Shown here one piece after another: positions 1 through 6,724 of a stretch of DNA of 14,497 bases (position 1 is the first letter of the stretch; every line of letters begins with the position of its first letter). The DNA comes from Chloroflexota bacterium (GTDB lineage: Bacteria; Chloroflexota; UBA6077; JACCZL01). The DNA lies in assembly GCA_020845495.1 (NCBI GenBank), contig JADLFM010000220.1, forward strand, positions 1-14,497, in the 5' to 3' direction. The notes beneath the pieces were generated by a model. That model was not told where the DNA came from. It searched no databases and saw nothing but the letters and a program-made list of their open reading frames with translations. A program made the position numbers and the translations under genes.

Positions 1-38
1 CCTAGGCATCCACCGTGCGCCGTCCCTAGCTCAGCACC
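1..38 (-). rRNA. 23S ribosomal RNA, 5' end (partial)
   Basis: Read on the minus strand, the first bases of the window give CACGGTGGATGCCTAGG, the very conserved motif about 20 nucleotides from the 5' end of bacterial 23S rRNA (E. coli has ACGGTGGATGCCCTGG there). Aligning to E. coli places the mature 5' end near position 36-38, give or take a few bases. The rest of the gene lies beyond the left edge. No 16S 3' end (anti-Shine-Dalgarno region, CCTCCTTT) occurs on the minus strand in the next 800 bases, where it would sit in a normal 16S-23S order, and a plus-strand gene then follows. The 23S gene therefore appears to be transcribed on its own. Only a short piece is visible, but the motif is diagnostic. 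Confidence 0.85.
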
Positions 39-98
39 ACGCTCACGCGCGACGCCAAGCCGACAGGTTCGACTCTCTGCTCCTCACTACTCTGCTGC

Positions 99-110
99 TG
101 TCAAAGTGCC
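99..110 (-). promoter_or_regulatory. boxA-like antitermination element upstream of 23S
   Basis: On the minus strand this reads GGCACTTTGACA, matching the rRNA boxA consensus TGYTCTTTRAMA at 10 of 12 positions. It lies about 60 nt upstream of the 23S 5' end, in the transcribed leader where NusB/S10 antitermination sites of rRNA operons are found. It also contains a perfect TTGACA, but no acceptable -10 follows at 16-18 nt, so boxA is the better reading. The call rests on motif and position only. Confidence 0.45.
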
Positions 111-786
111 CGATCGCTGCTCGACCTACTGTCGAACGTCCATCCGGGACGAACCCCGATGCACGACCGACCGTGAACCCTCAGCGATCTATGATTCCAC
201 TTAAGAAAGAATCGGCCCGACTCCCGTCGGACCGACCGCGACTCGCGCTCCGCTCAGGATGTCTCAACTTCCGCTATTCACATCGTCCTGAGCGGTTGGC
301 ATCCGAATCGTGGTCTCCTCAGGGCGCCCTTCGGCTGGCGCTCTGTCACTGTAGCAAGCCTCACCGTGTCCGTGCAAGGGGGCGGGCACTCGGTCTGCCC
401 ACTCAGCACACCCTCCCCGCAGCGGGAGCACAGCATACCAGCCGGTCAGCGGGTGGTGCAAACGCGATTTCCGCCGATCGGCGTGCCGCTGCGCCCCACA
501 CCTGGGCGAGCATGGCGTGAGAGGTCTCCTGCGGCACACAGCCGTGGGCACTGGCCCACAGCTCTGCTCGTCAAGAAGCGTGCCCGGTGCGCCCGGAGAA
601 CCACCAGAAGCGAATCCGGGTCGGCGAATCCGCTGTCGTGTGAGACTATACCTGGCGACCGGTTACTGCTGGAGACGCTCAGCGGTATACACGCGACTCG
701 TCGTAGGCAGCGATCTCGGGGCGCGTGCGTGCGCACTGGAGCATCACAACGCGTCGGTGGTGCGTCGCCGTGTTGCCTTTCGCGCG
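111..786. other. Long region without a convincing gene (23S leader side)
   Basis: This stretch separates the minus-strand 23S gene from the plus-strand coiled-coil gene. Several ORFs of about 90-150 codons cross it in both directions. Their translations are Arg/Pro/Ser/Cys-rich, overlap one another and resemble no family, as expected of chance ORFs in GC-rich DNA. The 23S promoter should lie here on the minus strand. The best -10-like string is TATAGT (650 to 645, minus), but no matching -35 is seen. No tRNA or 16S sequence was found. Confidence 0.5.
250..295. repeat. 10-bp perfect inverted repeat in 23S leader region
   Basis: CCGCTCAGGA at 250-259 is exactly complementary to TCCTGAGCGG at 286-295. 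TGT (260-262) and ACA (280-282) extend the pairing past a three-base bulge. In RNA this gives a roughly 13-bp stem with a loop of about 17 nt. There is no T tract on either strand, so it does not look like an intrinsic terminator. It could be an RNA processing stem in the 23S leader, a regulator site, or chance. Confidence 0.4.
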
Positions 787-815
787 TGGACGAAGAGACC
801 GTTTCGTGCTAGAGT
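787..815 (+). promoter_or_regulatory. Candidate sigma-70 promoter for the coiled-coil gene
   Basis: TGGACG (787-792) matches TTGACA at four positions. A 17-bp spacer separates it from TAGAGT (810-815), which is preceded by an extended-10 TG at 807-808. Transcription would start near 822, about 37 nt before the ATG at 859. Elements and spacing are reasonable, but this is a by-eye match. Confidence 0.4.
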
Positions 816-858
816 GGGCAGGGCGCGGCACTGGGCTCGGGCACCCCATGCCCTTTCG

Positions 859-2124
859 ATGCCGGCCGATCACGAAATCTCGAGCGTGAGTGGGACTGCC
901 GTGACCGAGCGGGACGAAGAGCGGACCCTGGCGCAGGTGCACCAGGGCCAGGCCGACATCGAGCGTCAGACCGACGTCTTGGTTTTGCGGACGCTGACCT
1001 CGATGGTCACGTCAGCCGAGGATCTGAAAACGCGGCTCCAGACTGACCTGGACGACATCATCGAGGAGTACCGCCGGCACAAGCGCGGCCTCGAAAACGA
1101 GATCTCGCTGGCCGGTGCCGAGCGGCAACGCCTGCGTCGCGAGGCCGAGGATGAGCGTGACGCGATTCTGGCTGAAGCGCGCGAGACGGCGCGAACGATC
1201 GTGCAGGAGGCTGAACGAGAGCGCGAGGCATTGCTCGGCGACGTTCGCTCGATGGAGCGGCGGCTGCGAGCGCTCGAACAGCAGATCCGGACGGCCCTTG
1301 GCCTCGACGAGCTCGGTACCCATCCATCGGCCGCCGAGCCCGGCCAGGCAGGTCAGTCCGAAGGTCATGGCTCGGTTGCGACGGGAGCGCCCGGCCCGTC
1401 CGTCACCGCGCAGCCTGCCGAAGGCAACGAAACTGATTCGGCGCCAGCGGAGGCGGCCGCGTCGTCGGCGAGTCTCGCCACTCCGCCCTTGCCATCGATT
1501 CCCGCTGTCGAATCTCGCACGGCGGCCGAGTTGTCTGACGGTGAACCCGACGAGATGACGGCGCGTCACGACGTCCTGGCCGGCAACGAACCGGTGCCGG
1601 CTGCGCCGTCAGGCGCCGGAGTGCCGGACCACGCTGTTGCCGTAGCAGCCCAGCCCACCGAGGAGGCAGGACGAGGCGACGAGCATCCGGCCCAGGCAGA
1701 GACCGACCACGCCGCCGCTGAAGCAGCCGGCGCAGGGGTGCCCGCTGCCTCAGCCACAGCGCAGGAGCCCTCGGAGGCGCCGGCCGCGGTCGTGCCTGCG
1801 CCCACCACCACACCGACACCCACCACCTCGCCGATCGTCCCGCCGGTCGAGCCGACTCGTTCTGGCCCACCTCGGCCACGCCAGATCGAGCTCGTCTTCG
1901 AGGGCGTTCCAGGCTACCAGCAGGCGGCTGCGCTCGAACGTGCGGTAGGGGATCTGGTGCCGGACGAGGAAGTCGAGATCGTCGAGTTCGAGCGCGGCCA
2001 ACTGGTGCTCAGCGTCCAGGCGACCGACTCGCGGCATCTGGCCGATCGGCTGGCTGGCGCATCGTCGGCGTCACTGCGTGTCGAAAGCTGCGACGAGGCG
2101 CGGGTAGTCTTCCGTTACGCCTGA
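859..2124 (+). CDS. Coiled-coil protein with Pro/Ala linker and C-terminal ferredoxin-like-pattern domain
   Basis: This predicted cytosolic protein of 421 residues was not recognised. Residues 55-147 are a continuous charged helix rich in Glu, Arg and Ala heptads, like DivIVA-type or ATP-synthase-b-type coiled coils, but the DivIVA N-terminal motif is absent. Residues 148-340 are low-complexity Ala/Pro/Glu/Thr and probably disordered. Residues 341-421 are compact, with an apparent beta-alpha-beta-beta-alpha-beta order (strands IELVFEG, EVEIVEFERG, QLVLSVQ and RVVFRYA). There is no signal peptide or membrane segment. The frame is open upstream to 517, but that part is Arg-rich and not protein-like. 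ATG 859 fits the promoter at 787-815; GTG 901 (407 aa) is an alternative start, and neither has a strong Shine-Dalgarno. A scaffold or oligomerising role is a guess. Confidence 0.75.
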   Translation: MPADHEISSVSGTAVTERDEERTLAQVHQGQADIERQTDVLVLRTLTSMVTSAEDLKTRLQTDLDDIIEEYRRHKRGLENEISLAGAERQRLRREAEDERDAILAEARETARTIVQEAEREREALLGDVRSMERRLRALEQQIRTALGLDELGTHPSAAEPGQAGQSEGHGSVATGAPGPSVTAQPAEGNETDSAPAEAAASSASLATPPLPSIPAVESRTAAELSDGEPDEMTARHDVLAGNEPVPAAPSGAGVPDHAVAVAAQPTEEAGRGDEHPAQAETDHAAAEAAGAGVPAASATAQEPSEAPAAVVPAPTTTPTPTTSPIVPPVEPTRSGPPRPRQIELVFEGVPGYQQAAALERAVGDLVPDEEVEIVEFERGQLVLSVQATDSRHLADRLAGASSASLRVESCDEARVVFRYA

Positions 2125-2150
2125 CTTTCACCGACGCCTGACCTTTATCC

Positions 2151-2255
2151 ATGGACGTCGATCGCCATCTGAACCCGTGGATTGAGGATCGGCGAGCCGT
2201 TCGCGTCGATCTCACTGGCCCCACGATCTTGGGAAGGGGGGCTGTTGCCAGATGA
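2151..2255 (+). CDS. Small 34-codon ORF overlapping the next gene start (ATGA)
   Basis: This ORF runs from ATG 2151 to a TGA at 2253-2255, which shares bases with the ATG at 2252 of the next gene, the usual geometry of translational coupling. The predicted peptide begins MDVDRHLNPWIEDRR and continues in ordinary amino-acid usage, with about two thirds of third positions G or C. No clear Shine-Dalgarno precedes it, and an in-frame stop at 2139 rules out a longer form. It may be a leader peptide or a real small protein, or chance. No family was recognised. Confidence 0.3.
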   Translation: MDVDRHLNPWIEDRRAVRVDLTGPTILGRGAVAR

Positions 2256-4006
2256 TGGAGCGCGCGCGCATCCTTCTGGTGGCGGCTCCCGATGCCCCAA
2301 TCTTCCGTCTGGCTGACCGTCTACAAGACCCGGACATCGACATACGTGCCGCCGCCGATGCGAAGGCCGGGCTGGTGACGGCTGCGGCTAGCGCACCCGA
2401 TATCGTCGTCGTCGACAGTTCGCTGTCGGGCGCCGAGATCTTTCGGTTCTACGGCCGCTTCCGTGGCTCCGCGTTTGGGCTCGGTGTCCCGATCGTCTTC
2501 ACGAATCACACCGGTGCCCAGGCGGGTGGGGACGCATCGGCCGGCGACTTCTACCTGGGGCCGGATGCCACGCTCGACGATGTCGAGCAAGTGATCTTTA
2601 GCTTTCTCCCAGAATCGCTCACCGAAGAGATTCCGCCGCGGAGCGAGGAATCGTCGCCGCCGCCTCAACGGCGATGGACGGTACCACCGCTGAACGACGC
2701 GTGGGCGCAGGTGACGACCGGGCCGGCGCCGTACGTGCTCCTCTACGTCGGCGCGTACCTCGTTGCCGAGGTCGTCGCGGCGGGGCTCGACGCACGACTG
2801 GGCTTCCTGCTCCAGTTGCTGCTGTTGGCGGCGCTGGCCTTTCATGGTGCTAGCGCACCGACTGGTGTCGAGCGATCGCTCTACTGGGGGCTGGTGCCGG
2901 CTCCGCTCAATCGAATCTACGCGCTCTCGATGCCGTACGCCGACGTCCCGCCAATCTGGTGGTGGGCGCTCACAGCGCTGCCCATTGTCGTCGGCGCGGC
3001 TGTCGCGGCGCGGCTGGCCAGCTTCAGCCGCCGTGAGATTGGGCTTGCTCCGACCGTCCGCGAGCTTCCGATTGCCGCGTTCATGGTGCCGGTCGGGGTG
3101 GCGCTTGGCGTCATCGAGTACCTGCTGATCTCTTCGCCCGTCCCAGGCAGCGGGCAACGTCTCGATCCCCCCTGGCTCATGGCGCTGATCCTGATCGTGA
3201 ATCCAGGCATCGTTCAGGAGCTCGCGCTGCGGGGAGTGGTGCAGCGTGCCGCCATGAGCGGAATCGGCACGGGCCTCGGTCTCCTCGTCGTCGCCACGCT
3301 GTCGGCGCCGCCGTCACCCGCCGGAGTGGTAAGCGGTCTTGCGCCTGGCGTCAGTGTGTTCTCGGCGGCGGTGGGCCTGCTGCTGGCATTTCTGACCTGG
3401 AAGACTGGCTCGATCCTCAGTTCGGTCGTCACCCACGCAAGCCTGGCGCTCAGCCTGTTCATGATCGCGCCATTCCTGGTGCCGGTGGCCCCGCCTGCCA
3501 CCCGACCCGGTCCGGCCGGCGAAGTACAGGCCCCAGCGGCGACCCGTTCGTCCGGTGTGGCGTCACCCGGGCCGGTCGCCACGGCCGTGCGAGGCTCGGC
3601 CGGGTCGCCCGCTCCAGCCGCGTCAGGATCGCCATCGCCGATCGTGCTCCTGCCACCGTCCGTCATCCCAACTGGTGCGGCTTCACCGTCTCCCCCTCAA
3701 CCTGAGGCCGCTCAGCCAGTCCAGCCGCCGGCTTCGGGGAGCGGCAGCCAATCGCAGGTCGTAGTGGTGCGCGGAACGGGCGGTGCGGGCGCACGGTTGC
3801 GGGCGCAGCCAGGCAGCGCCGGTGCCACCCTCGACGTCATTGCCGAGTACACGCCGCTCGTGGTTGTTGGCCCCGATCAGACCGTCGATGGCGTCGTCTG
3901 GCGCCACGTCCGAGCACCGACCGGCGCTGAAGGCTGGATCTCATCCAGCTTCCTCACCACCGGCCGCGACACCACACCGGCCTCCGCGACCTCGTCCGCT
4001 CGGTGA
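2252..4006 (+). CDS. Pseudo-receiver / degenerate CPBP membrane domain / SH3b fusion protein
   Basis: This 584-residue protein has three parts. Residues 5-120 resemble a response-regulator receiver: ILLV strand, DIVVVD with Asp55 at the phosphoacceptor position, then PIVFTN. The acidic pair after strand 1 is replaced (ILLVAAPDAP) and the usual KP lysine is missing (YLGPD), so phosphorylation is doubtful. Residues 160-411 hold about seven or eight membrane segments with a CPBP/Abi-like QELALRG (322-328; family EExxxR) and THASLAL (His395; family HxxxN/D). The FxxxH motif is not found, so protease activity is uncertain. Residues 412-500 are a Pro/Ser/Ala linker, and 503-570 an SH3b-like domain ending GWISSSFL, presumably outside the membrane. 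AAGGGGG at 2234-2240 is the likely ribosome site. Function is unknown; an envelope-sensing role is inference. Confidence 0.8.
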   Translation: MMERARILLVAAPDAPIFRLADRLQDPDIDIRAAADAKAGLVTAAASAPDIVVVDSSLSGAEIFRFYGRFRGSAFGLGVPIVFTNHTGAQAGGDASAGDFYLGPDATLDDVEQVIFSFLPESLTEEIPPRSEESSPPPQRRWTVPPLNDAWAQVTTGPAPYVLLYVGAYLVAEVVAAGLDARLGFLLQLLLLAALAFHGASAPTGVERSLYWGLVPAPLNRIYALSMPYADVPPIWWWALTALPIVVGAAVAARLASFSRREIGLAPTVRELPIAAFMVPVGVALGVIEYLLISSPVPGSGQRLDPPWLMALILIVNPGIVQELALRGVVQRAAMSGIGTGLGLLVVATLSAPPSPAGVVSGLAPGVSVFSAAVGLLLAFLTWKTGSILSSVVTHASLALSLFMIAPFLVPVAPPATRPGPAGEVQAPAATRSSGVASPGPVATAVRGSAGSPAPAASGSPSPIVLLPPSVIPTGAASPSPPQPEAAQPVQPPASGSGSQSQVVVVRGTGGAGARLRAQPGSAGATLDVIAEYTPLVVVGPDQTVDGVVWRHVRAPTGAEGWISSSFLTTGRDTTPASATSSAR

Positions 4007-4034
4007 GCCGCGAGCGAGCTGTACCCCGAGTGCG

Positions 4035-4068
4035 AGCGAGTGCGGAGTGCGAGTGAATGCGGAGTGCT
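4035..4068 (+). repeat. 17-bp imperfect tandem repeat upstream of citrate synthase
   Basis: AGCGAGTGCGGAGTGCG (4035-4051) is followed directly by AGTGAATGCGGAGTGCT (4052-4068); 14 of 17 positions agree. Related GAGTGCG words extend a little upstream. The repeat ends about 10 bp before the candidate -35 of the citrate synthase promoter, so it could hold paired activator or repressor sites. It could equally be simple-sequence drift. Confidence 0.5.
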
Positions 4069-4077
4069 GAGGCTGCG

Positions 4078-4106
4078 CTGAGTGTGCAGATGAGAGCGAC
4101 TATACT
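4078..4106 (+). promoter_or_regulatory. Candidate promoter for the citrate synthase operon
   Basis: TATACT (4101-4106) is a five-of-six match to the sigma-70 -10 box and stands out in GC-rich DNA. Seventeen bases upstream is a weak -35, CTGAGT (4078-4083). Transcription would begin near 4113, leaving a leader of about 87 nt before the start codon at 4200. The 17-bp tandem repeat just upstream may modulate it. Confidence 0.5.
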
Positions 4107-4185
4107 GTCAGGTGCGGCCGGCACGTTCGGCGTCGGATGACGCGACCAGTGAGGCCCGGCAACATCGCCCCGCGCGGTCACGACC

Positions 4186-4192
4186 GGAGGAG
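4186..4192 (+). promoter_or_regulatory. Ribosome binding site fixing the citrate synthase start
   Basis: GGAGGAG lies 7 nt before ATG 4200. The in-frame ATG at 4137 has no such sequence, and its extra 21 residues are not family-like. The start at 4200 is therefore preferred. Confidence 0.8.
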
Positions 4193-4199
4193 AGAACGT

Positions 4200-5339
4200 A
4201 TGAGCGCAGGTACCGAGCAGGTCATCTCGGGCCTCGAAGGCGTCCTGGCCTGTGAGTCCTCGATCACGTTCCTGGACGGCCTGGCCGATCCGAGCGTGCT
4301 GGAATATCGCGGCTACAATATTCACGACCTTGCTGAGACGGCGAGCTTCGAGGAAGTCGCCTTCTTGCTGCTCCAGGGGCATCTGCCGGACCGGGACGAA
4401 CTGGCGGCCTTCGAGCGAGAGTTGAAAGGGGCTCGAACGCTCCCGCCCGAGGTCATTCGCGCCATCGAGATGCTCCCGAAGGACATCCACCCGATGGCCG
4501 GCCTGCGGACCGTTGTCTCGACGCTGGCCTGCTTCGACCCGCAGCGTGAGGAGATGACGCGCGAGGCCAACCTCGCCAAGGCCATCCGAATGACGGCGCA
4601 GTTCGCCTCGGTGGTAGCGGCGCAACATCGGATCGTTCAGGGCAAGCCGGTCGTGGCCCCGGATCTGTCACTCTCACACGCCGCGAATTATCTCTACATG
4701 CTGAACGGCACGCGCGCCGACGAGGCGTCGGTCCGGACGTTCAATACGGCGCTCAACCTGTACGCCGAACACGAGTTGAACGCCTCGACGTTTGCAGTGC
4801 GAGTGGTCGTCGGGACGCTTTCGGATCTGCATTCCGCGATCGTGGCTGGCATCTGTGCGCTCAAGGGACCGCTCCATGGCGGCGCTGCCGACGATGCTAT
4901 CGCGTTGCTCCAGGAGATCGGCTCGGTCGAGAACGTCCAGCCGTGGGTAGATCGGGCGTTCGCCGAGAAGCGTCTGATTCCCGGCTTCGGTCACCGTGTC
5001 TACAAGACCGGTGACGCCCGCACGCCGCACCTCCGAAACATGTGCCGAACGCTTGCGAGCGAGTCGACTGACTCCAAGTGGGTGGATATCGCGCTGGCGA
5101 CCGAAGACTACGTCCGCTCCAAGAAGCGCCTGGTTGCCAATGTCGACTTCTACGCGGCGACGGTGCTCTACTACCTCGGCTTCCCGCTCAACCTGTTCAC
5201 CAACTTCGTTGCGTCGAGTCGAATCGTGGGTTGGAGCGCTCACGCGCTGGAACAGTACGAGAAGAACCGGATCATTCGCCCGCGCTCCCGCTACGCTGGC
5301 TCCCGCGAGCAGACGTTCGTGCCCTTGGAGCAGCGCTAG
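4200..5339 (+). CDS. gltA: Citrate synthase / 2-methylcitrate synthase family protein
   Basis: The enzyme condenses acetyl-CoA (or propionyl-CoA) with oxaloacetate in the cytosol, giving citrate (or 2-methylcitrate). At 379 residues it has the length of the dimeric Gram-positive/archaeal-type enzymes. The family's catalytic residues are in place: His191 in AEHELNAS, His226 in GPLHGGA, His265 in GFGHRVYK and Asp316 in VANVDFYAA. The opening SGLEGVLACESSITFLDG and the EYRGYNI segment are typical. Sequence reading alone does not separate citrate from methylcitrate synthase, which overlap in this subfamily. The next gene, a PrpF homologue, begins immediately after the stop codon and makes a methylcitrate or aconitate-isomer role worth considering. 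Fold and reaction class are secure; the exact substrate is not. Confidence 0.95.
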   Translation: MSAGTEQVISGLEGVLACESSITFLDGLADPSVLEYRGYNIHDLAETASFEEVAFLLLQGHLPDRDELAAFERELKGARTLPPEVIRAIEMLPKDIHPMAGLRTVVSTLACFDPQREEMTREANLAKAIRMTAQFASVVAAQHRIVQGKPVVAPDLSLSHAANYLYMLNGTRADEASVRTFNTALNLYAEHELNASTFAVRVVVGTLSDLHSAIVAGICALKGPLHGGAADDAIALLQEIGSVENVQPWVDRAFAEKRLIPGFGHRVYKTGDARTPHLRNMCRTLASESTDSKWVDIALATEDYVRSKKRLVANVDFYAATVLYYLGFPLNLFTNFVASSRIVGWSAHALEQYEKNRIIRPRSRYAGSREQTFVPLEQR

Positions 5340-6557
5340 ATGCCCCAGTTCACGGTGCCGGCCGCGTTCTACCGGGGTGGCACGAGTCGGGCGGTGCTGT
5401 TCCGAGAGGTGGATCTCGCGCCGTACGACGATACGGCCCAGCGAGCCATCATCCTGGCGGCCCTCGGGAGCCCAGACCCGTACGGGCGGGAGATCGACGG
5501 CCTCGGGGCCGGCATCTCGTCACTCAGCAAAGTCGCCATCGTGGGGCGGGCGCCGGCCGAGAGCGGCTGTGACGTCACGTTCCGCTTCGGACAGGTCGAC
5601 GTCGAGCGGCCGGTCGTCGAGTTCCTCGGCACCTGCGGCAACATCTCCTCGGCTATCGGGCCGTTCGCGGTCGACGAGGGACTGGTCGACGTAACGGAAC
5701 CAATCACGACCGTGCGGGTGCTGAGCGTCAACACCGGTCAACGCTACGACTGCCACGTACCGGTGCGGGATGGCCGGGCCGAGGTCGAGGGTGACTACTC
5801 CATCGACGGGGTACCGGCCCCCGGCGCGCGGATCGCACTGGAGTTCTTCGAGCCGGGTGGTTCGATCGGGAAGGGCGTCCTGCCGACCGGTCACATCCGC
5901 GAAACGGTGACGCTCGGCGACGGACGCGTGTTCGAGGTCTCGCTCGTCGATGCCGCGAATCCGATGGTGTTCGTTCGTGCTGCCGATCTTGGCGCTACAG
6001 CTACCGAGCGGCCCGAGGAGATCGACGCGAACCGGCCGCTCCACGCTACGCTAGAAGAGATTCGTGACCATGCGGCCGTGCGGCTCGGGCTGGCGCCCGA
6101 CCTCGCCAGCGCGCACGAGCGGGCGAAGGCGATCCCGAAAGTCGTGATGGTCGCGCCGCCGACCGGCTACCGGACGACCGGCGGGCAGGATCTCCCGGCC
6201 GAGCGGATCGACCTGACAGCCCGGATGCTCTCGATGGGCAAGACGCATCGGACGATGGCAGGCACCGCCGCTATCTGCACGGCCGTGGCAGCGGCCATCA
6301 AAGGCACGCTCGTCCAGGAGCTCACTCGGCTGGGTGCTGGCGAGCGCGGCGAAGTTCGGATCGGGCACGCGGCCGGCGTGTTGGATATCGGCGTCTCGGC
6401 CGAGCGGCGAGACGAGGGCTGGTACGTCCGCTCAGTCAGCACCTTCCGCACGGCACGGCGGATCATGGACGGCCGCATCTTCGTCCCAGACCGCTACCTC
6501 GACGGCTCGGCCTGGTACCAGCAGCACCTGGAGCCAGCCGTCGCGCCGCGCGCCTGA
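5340..6557 (+). CDS. PrpF-family isomerase (2-methylaconitate / 4-oxalomesaconate / aconitate isomerase-like)
   Basis: PrpF-family proteins have a diaminopimelate-epimerase-like fold and move a proton across a double bond in tricarboxylates such as 2-methyl-trans-aconitate or 4-oxalomesaconate. This 405-residue protein has the family start AAFYRGGTSRAVLF (usually GGTSKG), SSLSKVAIV with Lys64, and GTCGNISSAIGP with Cys99. Lys64 and Cys99 correspond by position to the lysine and cysteine of known PrpF active sites. The C-terminal HRTMAGTAAICTAVAAAIKG is also typical. ATG 5340 directly abuts the citrate synthase stop (5337-5339), and GGAG at 5327-5330 inside that gene serves as ribosome site, so the two are almost certainly co-translated. 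The substrate is unknown. The context favours (methyl)aconitate isomers over the lignin/gallate intermediate 4-oxalomesaconate. Confidence 0.9.
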   Translation: MPQFTVPAAFYRGGTSRAVLFREVDLAPYDDTAQRAIILAALGSPDPYGREIDGLGAGISSLSKVAIVGRAPAESGCDVTFRFGQVDVERPVVEFLGTCGNISSAIGPFAVDEGLVDVTEPITTVRVLSVNTGQRYDCHVPVRDGRAEVEGDYSIDGVPAPGARIALEFFEPGGSIGKGVLPTGHIRETVTLGDGRVFEVSLVDAANPMVFVRAADLGATATERPEEIDANRPLHATLEEIRDHAAVRLGLAPDLASAHERAKAIPKVVMVAPPTGYRTTGGQDLPAERIDLTARMLSMGKTHRTMAGTAAICTAVAAAIKGTLVQELTRLGAGERGEVRIGHAAGVLDIGVSAERRDEGWYVRSVSTFRTARRIMDGRIFVPDRYLDGSAWYQQHLEPAVAPRA

Positions 6558-6628
6558 GCCTGGACACGTCCCCCCCAGCCCGCGACGAGCGGACTGCGCC
6601 GACGACACCCGGGTCTCGATCCGGCCGC

Positions 6629-6647
6629 CGGTGGTACGCTACTACCG
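6629..6647. promoter_or_regulatory. Operator-like dyad upstream of aconitase
   Basis: CGGTGGTA, a CGC centre and TACTACCG form a 19-bp dyad with 8-bp arms matching at seven of eight positions. It lies in the 167-bp gap between the PrpF-family and aconitase genes, about 78 bp before the aconitase start, and is a plausible dimeric-regulator site. No clear -35/-10 pair could be assigned next to it, so it is unclear whether aconitase has its own promoter. Confidence 0.4.
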
Positions 6648-6724
6648 AACGATGCACTCGATAAGGTGAGTGGACCGGTCGGGCGCTGCCACGAGCACGG
6701 GGCCGCGCGGATAGGGAAGCTGAC

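Noticed and set aside
99..104. Perfect TTGACA on the minus strand as a -35 box for 23S
   Set aside because: No acceptable -10 hexamer occurs 16-18 nt downstream on that strand, and the string is part of a better boxA match in the expected position.
544..559. GTGGGC/GCCCAC hairpin with a 4-nt loop
   Set aside because: Six GC-rich pairs arise readily in DNA of this composition; there is no T tract and no gene end beside it.
517..858. Upstream extension of the coiled-coil gene to an earlier ATG
   Set aside because: The extra 114 residues are Arg/Pro/Cys-rich with no family-like features, and the extension would cross the candidate promoter at 787-815.
1012..1569. Long minus-strand ORF inside the coiled-coil gene
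   Set aside because: The translation is Arg-rich and mirrors the codon pattern of the sense gene, with no recognisable domain or ribosome site.
3997..4016. CGCTCG/CGAGCG hairpin at the stop of the membrane fusion gene as a terminator
   Set aside because: The stem is six pairs with no T-rich tail, and similar GAGCG words recur in the neighbouring repeat sequence.
4137..4199. Earlier in-frame start for citrate synthase
   Set aside because: There is no Shine-Dalgarno before 4137, whereas GGAGGAG sits 7 nt before 4200, where the family homology begins.
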